Positions 6,507-15,116 of a stretch of 36,074 nt of DNA are shown one piece after another. The DNA is from Streptomyces jeddahensis (GTDB taxonomy: Bacteria > Actinomycetota > Actinomycetes > Streptomycetales > Streptomycetaceae), in the NCBI RefSeq assembly GCF_001642995.1, contig NZ_LOHS01000068.1, positions 1-36,074 on the forward strand. The letters run 5' to 3'. Position 1 is the stretch's first letter. Each line of letters opens with the position of its first letter. The notes under the pieces are model-generated. The model had not been told where the DNA came from and ran no database searches. It was given only the letters and a program-made list of their open reading frames with translations. Made by a program: the position numbers and the translations under genes.

Positions 6507-7505
6507 TCAGCCCTTGATCGCGCCGATCATGATTCCCTTGGTGAAGTACCGTGCGACGAAGGGATAGATGAGCAGCACCGGCACGCTCGCGATGACGATC
6601 AGGGAGTACTTGAGCAGGTCGGCGAGCTGCTGGCGCTCCAGCATCAGCGAGGCGTCCGTCACGTTGCTGGTGTTGAGGATGAGGATGTTCCGCAGGACCA
6701 GCTGGATCGGGTAGAGGTCGGCGTCCTTGAGGTACAGCAGGGCGTCGAAGTAGGAGTTCCACTGGGCGATGGCGTACATCAGCGCCACCACCGCGAGCAT
6801 CGGCTTGGCCAGCGGCAGGACGACCTTCCACAGGAAGCGCAGGTCTCCGCAGCCGTCGAGCTGGGCGGCCTCGTACAGCTCGTCGGGGATCATCGTCCGG
6901 AAGTAGGTACTGGCGATGACGACCTGCCAGACGCCGATGGCCTGCGGGACGATCAGAGACCAGCGGGTGTTGAGCAGGCCGAGCTCCTGCACCACCAGGT
7001 AGGTGGGGATGAGGCCGCCGGAGAAGAGCATGGTGAAGACGACCACGCCCATCAGCGGGCCCCTGCCGAACAGGTCCTTGCGGGACAGAGGGTAGGCGAG
7101 GGCGACGGTGAGGGTGACGCTGACGAGCGTGCCGACGACGGTGTAGAACAGCGAGTTCAGGAACCCGGTGATGATCTGCGGGTCGCGAAGAGCGACTTCG
7201 TAGCCGCGCAGTGAGAAGTCCACCGGCCAGAACAACACCCGGCCGGAGTTGACCGCGACCGGGTCGCTGAAGGAGCTGGCGACGATGTTCAGCAACGGCA
7301 GCAGGACGACGGCGAGGAAGGTGCAAAGCAGGAGGTAGGTGCAGAACAGGAACATCCGGTCGACCCGGGTCTCATGGACGCGCCGGGGCTCCCGCCTGCG
7401 GCGCAGCGACGGGCGTGCCGAGCCCCGGCCGCCATCTGCTCCCGGCGGCGTCGGGTGCTCGCGGATCTCCGGCGCGGCTACCGCTGTGATCTCTGGATGG
7501 CTCAT
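6507..7505 (-). CDS. Carbohydrate ABC transporter permease (LplC type)
   Basis: 332 residues. A cytoplasmic Arg-rich N-terminus of about 45 residues precedes six hydrophobic segments. The cytoplasmic EAA loop that contacts the ATPase is clear: YEAAQLDGCGDLRFLWKVVL then PLAKP, at about residues 218-242. The C-terminus FTKGIMIGAIKG is typical of the MalG/LplC permeases that pair with LplB. Its ATG overlaps the stop of the upstream permease by 4 bp (ATGA), indicating translational coupling. No ATPase gene is nearby; such systems commonly share one MsiK-like ATPase encoded elsewhere (known in Streptomyces). Confidence 0.9.
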   Translation of the reverse strand: MSHPEITAVAAPEIREHPTPPGADGGRGSARPSLRRRREPRRVHETRVDRMFLFCTYLLLCTFLAVVLLPLLNIVASSFSDPVAVNSGRVLFWPVDFSLRGYEVALRDPQIITGFLNSLFYTVVGTLVSVTLTVALAYPLSRKDLFGRGPLMGVVVFTMLFSGGLIPTYLVVQELGLLNTRWSLIVPQAIGVWQVVIASTYFRTMIPDELYEAAQLDGCGDLRFLWKVVLPLAKPMLAVVALMYAIAQWNSYFDALLYLKDADLYPIQLVLRNILILNTSNVTDASLMLERQQLADLLKYSLIVIASVPVLLIYPFVARYFTKGIMIGAIKG

Positions 7506-8515
7506 GACCAGACCCCGCTTCCGGTGAGCCGCTTGGCGACGAAGTTGACGAAGACCAGCAGGGCCAGGTTGACCACCGAGTTGAGGAGCCCGATGGCGGT
7601 CGCCTGGCTGAAGTCGGCGTTGAGCAGGCCGGTCTTGTAGACGTAGGTGGCGATGATCTCGGAGGCGCTGAGATTCAAGGGGTTCTGCAGCAGGAAGGCC
7701 TTCTCGAACCCGACCGCCATGATGTTGCCGACGGCCAGGACAAGGATGATCACGGCGGTCGGCATGATGCTGGGCAGGTCGACGTGCCAGATCTTCTGCA
7801 GCCGCGACGCCCCGTCCACCCGAGCCGCCTCATACAGCGACTGGTCGACACCGGACAGCGCCGCCAGGTAGATCACGGCCGAGTAGCCCGCGGTCTGCCA
7901 GATGTCCGACCAGACGTAGATGTGCCGGAAGTAGTCCGGGTCCCCCAACAGGTCCACCTTGTCGACCCCGAAGAACCCGGTGACATGGCTGAGGAGGCCC
8001 AGTTTGGGAGAGAGGATCATGATCGTCATTGAGACGACGACCACCGTGGAGATGAAGTAGGGCGCGTAGGTCACCATCTGCACGGTGCGCTTGAAGAACC
8101 CCTGCCGGATCTCGTTCAGCGCCAGCGCCAGGATGATGGGGATCGGGAAGCCGGCGAGCACGGCGTAGAACGACAGCAGGAAGGTGTTCTTCACCAGCTG
8201 CCAGAAGACCGGGTTGTCGAAGATCGCCTGGAAGTTCTGCAGTCCCACCCACTGACTGCCCCAGACGCCCTTGACAACGTTGTAGTCCTTGAACGCGATG
8301 ACCGCGTTGGTCATGGGGACGTACTTGAAGACCGCCAGGTGGACGAGCGGCACCAGCATCAGCAGGTACAGCGTCCAGTGCCGGGTGAGGCTGCGCCGTG
8401 CCCTGCGCCGCATGCTCACTCGGGGCACCCCACCGGCCATCCGTCCCCGTCCGCTGCCGGGCCTTCCTGTCGCGGCCGGTAGCCGGAAAGGTTTCACTGC
8501 ACTGTTGTGGGACAT
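7502..8515 (-). CDS. Carbohydrate ABC transporter permease (LplB type)
   Basis: 337 residues from ATG 8515, preferred over an in-frame ATG at 8665 because GGGAGCGTAGGG precedes it and the family starts about here. After about 40 basic residues there are six membrane segments (first: TLYLLMLVPLVHLAVFKYVP). PMTNAVIAFKDYN is the LplB/YtcP signature, and the EAA loop reads YEAARVDGASRLQKIWHVDL then PSIMP. It is the first gene of the three-gene import operon (this, LplC-type, binding protein). The 287 bp upstream to the SDR relic hold no gene; I could not pick out a convincing promoter there. Confidence 0.9.
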   Translation of the reverse strand: MSHNSAVKPFRLPAATGRPGSGRGRMAGGVPRVSMRRRARRSLTRHWTLYLLMLVPLVHLAVFKYVPMTNAVIAFKDYNVVKGVWGSQWVGLQNFQAIFDNPVFWQLVKNTFLLSFYAVLAGFPIPIILALALNEIRQGFFKRTVQMVTYAPYFISTVVVVSMTIMILSPKLGLLSHVTGFFGVDKVDLLGDPDYFRHIYVWSDIWQTAGYSAVIYLAALSGVDQSLYEAARVDGASRLQKIWHVDLPSIMPTAVIILVLAVGNIMAVGFEKAFLLQNPLNLSASEIIATYVYKTGLLNADFSQATAIGLLNSVVNLALLVFVNFVAKRLTGSGVWS

Positions 8516-8802
8516 CCCTACGCTCCCGGGGTGGGCCGACGAGAGTCGGCAGGGTGACGTGGTGGTCGGCATCGGACGGCGTGTCCGAGGTGTTCGAACC
8601 GGATGAAGTCCCGCGTCCTCCCCCGAGCGGTGAGCGCAGGGACGGCCGAGGCTGCAGGCCGCCAAGGCGGACGCGTCCGATCGCCGAGGCGCGGTGCGCG
8701 ACCGCGTTCAGGCGAGCGGACATATACCCGAACTCGCATTCCTCTGCCTCCTTGCTGATGGGCCCTGCGGGCCGGCTGTCGGTGGAAGGCGGGTCGCGGC
8801 GG

Positions 8803-9012
8803 TCAGACGCGCGCGGATGCGCAGTCCCTGCATGCCGCCGTGGACGGCGAGGTCGCTGCCGGTGGTCGAACCGCAGCGCGGGCTTGCGAAATACGCGATG
8901 GCGGCAGCGACTTCGCCGGCGGTGACGAGGCGTCCCATGGGCTGACGGGCCCGATACCAGAGGCGCCGCCGGTGACCACCGTCCTGAGCCCCTCGAACTC
9001 GGGAGCGCTCAT
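8803..9012 (-). pseudogene. Short-chain dehydrogenase gene with large internal deletion
   Basis: ATG 9012 overlaps the stop of the fuconate dehydratase gene (ATGA). The frame reads [20 protein letters not shown], the SDR TGxxxGIG nucleotide-binding start, and then jumps. Out of frame from about 8960 the sequence reads PMGRLVTAGEVAAAIAYFAS, then GSTTGSDLAVHGGMQGLRIR, the SDR C-terminus. The YxxxK catalytic region and roughly 180 codons between are gone. The original protein was probably the NAD-dependent dehydrogenase acting on 2-keto-3-deoxy-L-fuconate, judged from its coupling to the dehydratase. Confidence 0.8.
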
Positions 9013-10316
9013 GCCGTGGCCTCCCCGTTCCACACCGGGCCGTCGGGGTAACGGTGGTCGGCCACCGAAGCCGGGTGCATTTCGGCACTGATGCCTGGGG
9101 CGGTCGGCGCGAGGTAGCGTCCGTCGCGGATCCGTACCGGGTCGGTGAAGTGCTCGTGCAGATGGTCGACGTACTCGATCACGCGGTTGTCGGTGGTGCC
9201 GCTGACGGCCACGTAGTCGAACATCGCCAGGTGCTGCACCATCTCGCACAGGCCGACTCCGCCGGCGTGCGGGCAGACCGGGACGCCGAACTTGGCGGCC
9301 AGCAGCAGTACGGCGATGTTCTCGGTGACGCCCGCGGTGCGGCTGGCGTCCAACTGCAGGATGTCGAGGGCGCCGGACTGGAGCAGCTGCTTGAACATCA
9401 CCTGGTTGTGGACGTGTTCGCCGGTGGCGACTTTCACCGGGGCCAGCGCCCGCCGAATGGCGGCGTGTCCGAGGATGTCGTCGGGGGATGTGGGCTCTTC
9501 GATCCAGTACGGGTCGAAGGTGACGAGCGACTGTATCCAGTCGATCGCCTGGTGCACGCCCCATGCCTGGTTGGCGTCCACGGCGATCCTGATGTCGGGG
9601 CCGACCGCCTCGCGGGCCAGCCGCAAGCGGCGCTGGTCGTCCGCGCGGTCGGCGCCGACCTTCAGCTTGATCTGGCAGAAGCCCTCGGCAACCGCCTCCT
9701 TGGACAGGCGCACTAGTTTCTCGTCGTCGTAGCCCAGCCATCCGGGGGTCGTGGTGTATGCCGGATAGCCGTGCTGCAGCAGGAGCGCGGTGCGCTGACC
9801 GCGCCCGGGTTCGGCTCGACGGAGGATGTCCAGCGCCTCGTCGCGGCTGAGTGCGTCCTCGAGGTAGCGGAAGTCGACCAGGTCGACCAGCTGGTTCGGG
9901 GACAGTTCGGAGAGCAGCTGCCAGACGGGCTTGCCCTCACGGCGCCCGTGCAGGTCCCATACGGCGTTGACGATCGCGGCGGCGGCCATGTGGATGACGC
10001 CCTTCTCCGGGCCCAGCCAGCGCAGTTGACTGTCACGTGTCAGCCGTCGTGAGAACGCTCCCAGGTCACCCAGGACCTCTTCCACGGGCAGGCCGACGAC
10101 CAGCGGGGCAAGGGCGCGTACGGCGGCGACCTGGACCTCGTTGCCGCGTCCCACGGTGAATGCGAGCCCATAGCCTTCGTCGCCGCCGCTCGTACGGATC
10201 ATCACATACGCGGCCGAGTAGTTGGGTTCGGGGTTCAGCGCGTCGGAGCCGTCGAGTTCACGTGAGGTGGGGAACCGCACGTCGACCGCGTCGACCGCGC
10301 TGATCAGCTCGGTCAT
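9009..10316 (-). CDS. L-fuconate dehydratase (enolase superfamily)
   Basis: 435 residues, full length for the family. It removes water from L-fuconate to give 2-keto-3-deoxy-L-fuconate in the oxidative fucose pathway. The N-terminal capping domain (1-130, including [20 protein letters not shown]) is characteristic of FucD. The barrel carries the expected residues: the KxK base in [13 protein letters not shown] (about 218-222), metal ligands in [18 protein letters not shown] and ATGEHVHNQ, and the second base His in [20 protein letters not shown]. The promoter TGGACA-N17-TATAAA (10461-10438) lies upstream with an operator copy next to the -10. The downstream partner SDR is deleted, so the pathway is probably blocked here even though this gene looks intact. 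Confidence 0.9.
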   Translation of the reverse strand: MTELISAVDAVDVRFPTSRELDGSDALNPEPNYSAAYVMIRTSGGDEGYGLAFTVGRGNEVQVAAVRALAPLVVGLPVEEVLGDLGAFSRRLTRDSQLRWLGPEKGVIHMAAAAIVNAVWDLHGRREGKPVWQLLSELSPNQLVDLVDFRYLEDALSRDEALDILRRAEPGRGQRTALLLQHGYPAYTTTPGWLGYDDEKLVRLSKEAVAEGFCQIKLKVGADRADDQRRLRLAREAVGPDIRIAVDANQAWGVHQAIDWIQSLVTFDPYWIEEPTSPDDILGHAAIRRALAPVKVATGEHVHNQVMFKQLLQSGALDILQLDASRTAGVTENIAVLLLAAKFGVPVCPHAGGVGLCEMVQHLAMFDYVAVSGTTDNRVIEYVDHLHEHFTDPVRIRDGRYLAPTAPGISAEMHPASVADHRYPDGPVWNGEATA

Positions 10317-10426
10317 CGGGCCCGGCGCCCTCGGCTCGTGAAGCCCTGGAGAGGTCTCGAGGTCATGGCAAACCGCCCATCGTCACGTTTCAAGCAGATG
10401 TCCGCCCTGCAACAGCAGATGCTTAA

Positions 10427-10466
10427 CATGGGATGGATTTATAGAGTCCGCCCGAACTCCTGTCCA
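10427..10466 (-). promoter_or_regulatory. Promoter of the fuconate operon with operator
   Basis: On the minus strand TGGACA (10466-10461), a 17-nt spacer and TATAAA (10443-10438) form a good housekeeping-type promoter, about 120 nt from the dehydratase ATG. The motif CATGGGATG (10427-10435, + strand) begins 2 bp downstream of the -10, where a repressor would block the transcription start. Confidence 0.65.
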
Positions 10467-10546
10467 TACCTTGAACCCAAAGTGTTGCGGCGCAGCAGTG
10501 ACCTGCCGCTATACCAAGCGCTCACAACTACCAAAGGAATGGCGGC

Positions 10547-10575
10547 CATCCCATGTCTCCCTCAGCCATGGGATG
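10547..10575. promoter_or_regulatory. Inverted pair of CATCCCATG / CATGGGATG operators
   Basis: CATCCCATG (10547-10555) and CATGGGATG (10567-10575) are exact reverse complements 11 nt apart, 50 nt before the GntR-type reading frame. Together with the copy at 10427 they make three sites in the divergent region, likely the operators of the adjacent GntR regulator. A partial fourth (CATGGGAC) overlaps the regulator start near 10629. Confidence 0.65.
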
Positions 10576-10624
10576 TCTTGCTACGCTGCCGCCTCCTGGG
10601 CTGACGAGCAGGGGGTAGCCACGC

Positions 10625-11260
10625 ATGTCATGGGACAAAGCCATCGACCCCTTCAGGGATCTCATCCAGTCGGGTGAGCGCCTCCCGGGGCGAAACTGCC
10701 GCCCGAGCAGCAGCTCGCCGCCGAGCTGGGCCTGTCCCGCAATCTGATGTGGGAAGCGGTGAAGGCGCTGGTCGTGTCGAGGGTGCTGGAGATCCGGCGG
10801 GGCGATGGCACGTATGTGACCAGCCTCGAACCTCGAACCGGAACTGCTGCTGCGCGGCATCGGGTCCGCGGTGGAGTTGCTGCGCGGCGACACCCGGCTG
10901 GAACTCACGGAGGTCCCCGGTTGTTCGAGCCTGTTGCCACAGGGCTGGCCGCCACCCGCATCTCGGCCCAGGAGCTCGCCGAGGTGGAGCGGCACCTGGA
11001 CGCGATGCGGGCGCCCCGCGACGAAGTGGAGCGGCTCAACGAGCATGACGCGGCGTTCCACCGGGCAATGATCGCGGCCACCGGCAACGCCACGCTCACC
11101 ACCCTGCTGGAGGGGATCTCGAGCCGTACGCTTCCGCCCGCGTCTGGCGCGGTCTGGTCGACGACAACGCCGCCGACCGTACGGACCACCGCTCCGCGAC
11201 CAGGTGCGGCCCGGCCGGACGGTGGCGATCTCGGCCTGCGATCGGGTTCGGCAACACGCC
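10625..11260 (+). pseudogene. FadR/GntR-family regulator, multiply frameshifted
   Basis: From ATG 10625 the frame gives MSWDKAIDPFRDLIQSGERL, then breaks. The adjacent frame continues AKLPPEQQLAAELGLSRNLM then WEAVKALVVSRVLEIRRGDG and TYVTSLEP, the complete winged helix of a FadR-type GntR regulator. A 7-bp duplication (TCGAACC, near 10830) shifts the frame again (ELLLRGIGSAVELLRGDTRL), and another indel near 10917 returns to FEPVATGLAATRISAQELAE and AAFHRAMIAATGN of the FCD ligand domain. The end, after about 11190, is degenerate and short of the full FCD domain. The regulator is therefore not made intact. It would have controlled the fuconate/GH95 genes. Confidence 0.8.
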
Positions 11261-11337
11261 CCATCGCATCGAGCCCTTCCGCTCCGGACGGCTCAACTCC
11301 GAAACCGTGGCACGCACGGGAGAAAGGAAGGCCCGGA

Positions 11338-13629
11338 ATGCCGGTGCACAGCATCCATGACACAGAGCCGGCCAGCCGCTGGGAGGACGCGTTCCTCTCC
11401 GGCAACGGCGAGTACGGAATCATGGTGTTCGGACACCCCCACCGGGAACGGATCGTCCACAACCACCACCGCTACGTGCTGCCCAACGGCTCGCTCGGCA
11501 TGCGACCGCCGGCCGTCGCGGACCGCCTCGAGCACGTCCGCGACCTGCTCCTCGCCGGGGAACGGGAGCAGGCGCAGCGAGAGTTCTCCGACGGCAGGGA
11601 GATAGCCTGGACCCAGGCCTTCCACCCCGGTCATGTGCTCCACTTGGATGCGCCGACCGCCGGTCGGGTCGACCAGTACCGCCGCGTCACTGACTTCACC
11701 ACCGGTGAGGTGCGGGTCACCTGGTCCGACGGGGACCAGCAGTGGGCGCGACGCGCCTTCGTGTCCCGTACGGACGCCGTCGCGGTGGTCGAGATGACCG
11801 GGCCACAGCTGGATGTCGACGTACGGCTCTCCGGTGATCTGCAAGGCCGTCCACCGGAGGTGGCTGTCACGACGTCCGCGCAGGCCAACGGCGGTGGCGA
11901 GGCGTCACTCGCGGTCGTGGGAACCTACCCCGCCGGGCTGGGCGCGGCGGGGTTCATCGGCGTGACCCGGGTCGTCGCCAGCGGCGGCCACGTCACCGTG
12001 GAAGGTGACGTGGCCCGTGTCCAGGGTGCGACGCGTGTGGTCCTGCTGACTCGGATGGACCGGTCGGCGGCTCCTCCCCGCCCGGATGCCCTGCAGGCGG
12101 CTCTGGCCGAACTTCCCGCCGACTACAGCGAGTTGCTCGCTCGCCACGCCGCCGTCCACGGAGCGCTGTACGCCCGGGCAGAACTCGACCTGGGCGTGCC
12201 CGAGAACGCCCGCCGTCTGCCGGTGCGCGAGCTCATCGCCCGAGCCGACGCCAAGGTGCTGGACGCCGCGCTGGTCGAGGCGATGTTCCACTCCGGCCGG
12301 TATCTGCTGCTCAGCTCCTGCGGGGTGCTCCCTCCGCGGCTCACGGGGTTGTGGCTGGGGGCCTGGGGCGCCGCCTGGTCCGGCGACTTCACCACCGACG
12401 CGAACATCAACCTGCAGATGGCAGGGGTGGTGACCACCGGCATGCCGGAACTCATGGACAGTTACACAGCTCTGATAAGCGGTCAGATCGAGGACTGGCG
12501 CACCAATGCCCGCACGATCTACGGAGCCCGCGGGGTGCTCGCGCCGAACCGGACCGACGGCGAGCACGGGATGCTGTTCCACCTCAACGACGAGTGGCCC
12601 TTCCCGATGTGGGTGGCCTCGACGGACTGGCTGCTGTTCCCGCTGTACGAGTACTGGCAGGCGACCGGGGACGACGACTTCCTCGCCCGGACGCTCGCCC
12701 CGTGGCTCGTCGAAGCCGCCGTCTTCTTCGAGGACGTCCTCACCCGTGAGGACAGCGAAGGGCACATCGTCATCGTCCCGTCCTACTCCCCCGAGGTCGG
12801 CCCGCGGGACGGGCGGGGCATGTCAGGCGTGAACGCCACCATGGACATCGCGGCGGCCCGGCACGCACTGACCACCGCTGCCGACGTCTGTGCGCACCTC
12901 GGCATCGAACAGGAAGCGACGAGCCGCTGGCTCGCCCTGGCCAAGCGGCTGCCGCCCTACCGCGTCGACGACCACGGTGCGCTCGCCGAGTGGGCATGGC
13001 CGGGACTGGAGACCGCCGAAAGCCACCGGCACGTCAGCCACCTCTACCCGGTGTGGCCGCTGCACGACATCACCCCGGACGACACCCCCGACCTGGCCGA
13101 GGCGGCCCGCGAAGCCCTGCTGCGGCGCGGCGACGAGAACCTCTCCGCGCACGGCAGCCTGCACCGGGCCCTGGCCGCCGCACGGCTGCAGGACAGCGAG
13201 ACCGCCCGGGTCAACCTGCTGAAGATCCTCGGACGCAACATGGTCTTCCGGTCGCTGATGACCTCTCACAACCCTGATCTGGACATCTACAACGCGGACG
13301 CCGCCCACTGCCTACCCGCCGTTGTCGTCGAGATGCTGGTGGACTCCCGCCCGGGGATCGTGGAACTGCTTCCGGCGCTGCCCCCGGAGTGGACCAACGG
13401 CAGCCTGCGCGGCATCGCCACCCGCACCGGCGTGGCCCTCGACGAGCTCAGCTGGGACACGGAGGACGGAATGGTTCGCGCAGTTCTCACGTCGGCGGAG
13501 GAGCAGTCCATCACGCTCGTGTGCCGCGGCGCCCAGGACGCCGACGCCCGGAGGCAGCACGTCGATCTTCCAGCTCGCACCCCCGTCACCGTCATCGTCC
13601 GGCTGGCGTCCGACTCCACATCGGGCTGA
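11338..13629 (+). CDS. GH95 family alpha-L-fucosidase (or alpha-L-galactosidase)
   Basis: 763 residues from ATG 11338, which follows GGGAGAAAGGAAGG; the frame is open further upstream but that part is the relic GntR gene. No signal peptide is visible, so the enzyme appears cytoplasmic and would act on imported oligosaccharides. The N-terminal beta-sandwich (WEDAFLSGNGEYGIMVFGHP) is followed by the alpha/alpha barrel of GH95 with LTGLWLGAWGAAWSGDFTTD and ANINLQMAGVVTTGMPEL, the region holding the Asn/Asp residues that activate water in this family. HLYPVWPLHD and NADAAHCLPAVVVEML lie near the C-terminus. GH95 enzymes invert alpha-1,2-linked fucose or galactose. The neighbouring fuconate dehydratase favours fucose. 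Confidence 0.88.
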   Translation: MPVHSIHDTEPASRWEDAFLSGNGEYGIMVFGHPHRERIVHNHHRYVLPNGSLGMRPPAVADRLEHVRDLLLAGEREQAQREFSDGREIAWTQAFHPGHVLHLDAPTAGRVDQYRRVTDFTTGEVRVTWSDGDQQWARRAFVSRTDAVAVVEMTGPQLDVDVRLSGDLQGRPPEVAVTTSAQANGGGEASLAVVGTYPAGLGAAGFIGVTRVVASGGHVTVEGDVARVQGATRVVLLTRMDRSAAPPRPDALQAALAELPADYSELLARHAAVHGALYARAELDLGVPENARRLPVRELIARADAKVLDAALVEAMFHSGRYLLLSSCGVLPPRLTGLWLGAWGAAWSGDFTTDANINLQMAGVVTTGMPELMDSYTALISGQIEDWRTNARTIYGARGVLAPNRTDGEHGMLFHLNDEWPFPMWVASTDWLLFPLYEYWQATGDDDFLARTLAPWLVEAAVFFEDVLTREDSEGHIVIVPSYSPEVGPRDGRGMSGVNATMDIAAARHALTTAADVCAHLGIEQEATSRWLALAKRLPPYRVDDHGALAEWAWPGLETAESHRHVSHLYPVWPLHDITPDDTPDLAEAAREALLRRGDENLSAHGSLHRALAAARLQDSETARVNLLKILGRNMVFRSLMTSHNPDLDIYNADAAHCLPAVVVEMLVDSRPGIVELLPALPPEWTNGSLRGIATRTGVALDELSWDTEDGMVRAVLTSAEEQSITLVCRGAQDADARRQHVDLPARTPVTVIVRLASDSTSG

Positions 13630-13656
13630 GGCTAGGCGCCTGCGGCGACCCCCGCG

Positions 13657-13705
13657 GTAGCCGAAACCACCGGCGGCCGGTCCGGCTGCCGGTGGTTTCG
13701 GCTAC
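13657..13705. terminator. Perfect 18-bp bidirectional terminator
   Basis: GTAGCCGAAACCACCGGC (13657-13674) pairs with GCCGGTGGTTTCGGCTAC (13688-13705), loop 13 nt. It separates the converging GH95 gene and the 85-residue protein gene. Confidence 0.85.
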
Positions 13706-13735
13706 AGCTTCTCGAATCGGCTACAGCTTCTCGAA
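13698..13735. repeat. 19-bp tandem duplication at a gene end
   Basis: TCGGCTACAGCTTCTCGAA is present at 13698-13716 and exactly repeated at 13717-13735. The second copy contains the stop codon of the minus-strand 85-residue gene; the first begins inside the terminator stem. Confidence 0.9.
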
Positions 13736-13978
13736 GAAGAACTCGTGCTTGAGGAAGGAGGTGTCGTACTCGTGGCCGGGGTGGGGCGGGATCAGCTGAG
13801 AGGCCTGGAACAGGCGCCAGCCGTCCTGCAGCGCGGCGAGCCCCGTCTTGTACGGCGGCTCGTCGCTGTCCCCGGTCGTCGGGTGCGTGCTGCCGGTGCC
13901 GTCGTAGCGGGACCAGCCCACCACGTCGGAGTCGAGTGCCGAAGTGGCGAGGTACAGCACCAGGACCTGCTGGTTCAT
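13721..13978 (-). CDS. Conserved-type hypothetical protein, 85 residues
   Basis: ATG 13978 is preceded by GAGGAGCC at good spacing. The frame is open further upstream into the IS fragment, but that part is antisense to the transposase. The sequence begins MNQQVLVLYLATSALDSDVV and carries YDGTGSTHPTTGDSDEPPYK and LQDGWRLFQASQLIPPHPGH, ending KHEFFFEKL. I recognise no domain with a known function. Its composition and the tidy start and terminator argue for a real gene, and similar short proteins occur in actinomycetes, as far as I recall. No signal peptide or membrane segment is seen. It stands alone, facing the GH95 gene and backing onto the transposase fragment. Confidence 0.65.
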   Translation of the reverse strand: MNQQVLVLYLATSALDSDVVGWSRYDGTGSTHPTTGDSDEPPYKTGLAALQDGWRLFQASQLIPPHPGHEYDTSFLKHEFFFEKL

Positions 13979-14030
13979 GCGTGGCTCCTCAGGGCGGGCC
14001 GGTTGCTGACTCGGGTGACCCAGTAGCGGC

Positions 14031-15107
14031 GTGTCGGTACCGAAGGACGGAAGAATGTCGGTGGCCGTGGCCCCGCAGTACTGCGGGGCCTTGGGCAAAC
14101 GTGCCAACTGCCAGGTCGCGGTCAGCGTCCACGCCGCCACCGACACCGCCTCCTGCCCGCTGCAGTGGCGGCTGTTCCTGCCGAAGGAGTGGGCATCGGA
14201 CACCGACCGCCGCACCGCCACCCGTATCCCGCCCGAGATCACCCACCGCGAGAAGTGGCGGCTGGCCTTGGACATGCTCGACACGCTGGCCGGCTGGGGC
14301 ATGACGCCACCCGCCGTCGTGGCCGATGCCGCCTACGGCACCAACGCCCACCTCCGAGCCAGCCTGGCAGACCGCGGTATCGACTACGTGCCGGCCGTCC
14401 GCGCGGACGTCACCGCCCACCCCTTCGACGCGGAACCCAAGGCGCCGGACCGTAATGGGCACATCGGGTGCTGGCCCCAGCCTCGCTACCGCCACCGAGC
14501 ATCGTCGGTGGCGGCCCTGGCCGCCGGCCTAGGACGGGAGGCCTTCACCACCGTTGCCTGGCGGCAGGGCACACGAGGAGAGTTACGGTCCCGCTTCGCT
14601 GCCGTGCGGGTCCGCCCCGCGGGCAAGGCCGTCGAGCGTCCGATCCGGACCGCCGCCTCGGCCGAGCAGGGCTGGTGGGACGGTATCCTGCCCGACTGCT
14701 GGCTGCTGGTGGAGTGGCCCGAAGACGCCGAGGCTCCTACCGATTACTGGCTCTCCAACCTGTCGAAGGACACGGCGATCGCCGACTTGGTCCGTCTGGC
14801 CAAGGTCCGCTGGCGCATCGAGCACGACTACCGCGAACTCAAGCACGGCCTGGGCCTTGACCACTTCGAAGGCCGTTCCTGGTCCGGCTGGCACCACCAC
14901 GTCACCCTCGTGACCGCCGCCCACGCCTTCCTCACCGAACAACGGCTGACCCCAAAAGCACCCGCACCGGGCTCACTCTCTACCAGATCCTCGACGCCCT
15001 CCAAGACGTCCTGCTCCCCAGATTCTCGCCAGCGCAGGTTGATCATGTTCGAGGCGGCCACTCGGCGTCGGCGAATGGCCGCCTCTTTGTCTCGCGCTTC
15101 GGGCTAG
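14031..15107 (+). pseudogene. IS701-family transposase, 5'-truncated and 3'-frameshifted
   Basis: The frame opens abruptly at 14031 as SVPKDGRMSVAVAPQYCGAL then GKRANCQVAVSVHAATDTAS, which in full-length IS701-type (DDE) transposases lies well inside the protein, after the first catalytic Asp; roughly the first 150 residues are missing. The following part is good: MTPPAVVADAAYG (second Asp region) and VRWRIEHDYRELKHGLGLDH (the YREL-type glutamate region). Near 14955 the frame is lost: the adjacent frame reads TGLTLYQILDALQDVLLP, the expected C-terminus, whereas this frame turns Ser/Arg-rich. No terminal inverted repeats or target duplication could be identified. It is not expected to be active. 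Confidence 0.75.
15051..15085. terminator. Stem-loop terminator between IS fragment and lyase
   Basis: GAGGCGGCCA (15051-15060) pairs with TGGCCGCCTC (15076-15085), followed on the + strand by TTTGT. It lies 32 nt past the stop of the minus-strand lyase and could serve it or the IS side. Confidence 0.65.
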
Positions 15108-15116
15108 CTCCCCAGC

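Noticed and set aside
6448..7326. Long N-terminal extension of the solute-binding protein frame, giving about 800 codons
   Set aside because: It is antisense-free shadow of the LplC permease in another frame; the lipoprotein signal fixes the start at 6447.
10747..11337. In-frame N-terminal extension of the GH95 gene making a 960-residue fusion with a DNA-binding domain
   Set aside because: The extension is the degraded GntR regulator happening to share the frame; a strong ribosome site precedes the ATG at 11338.
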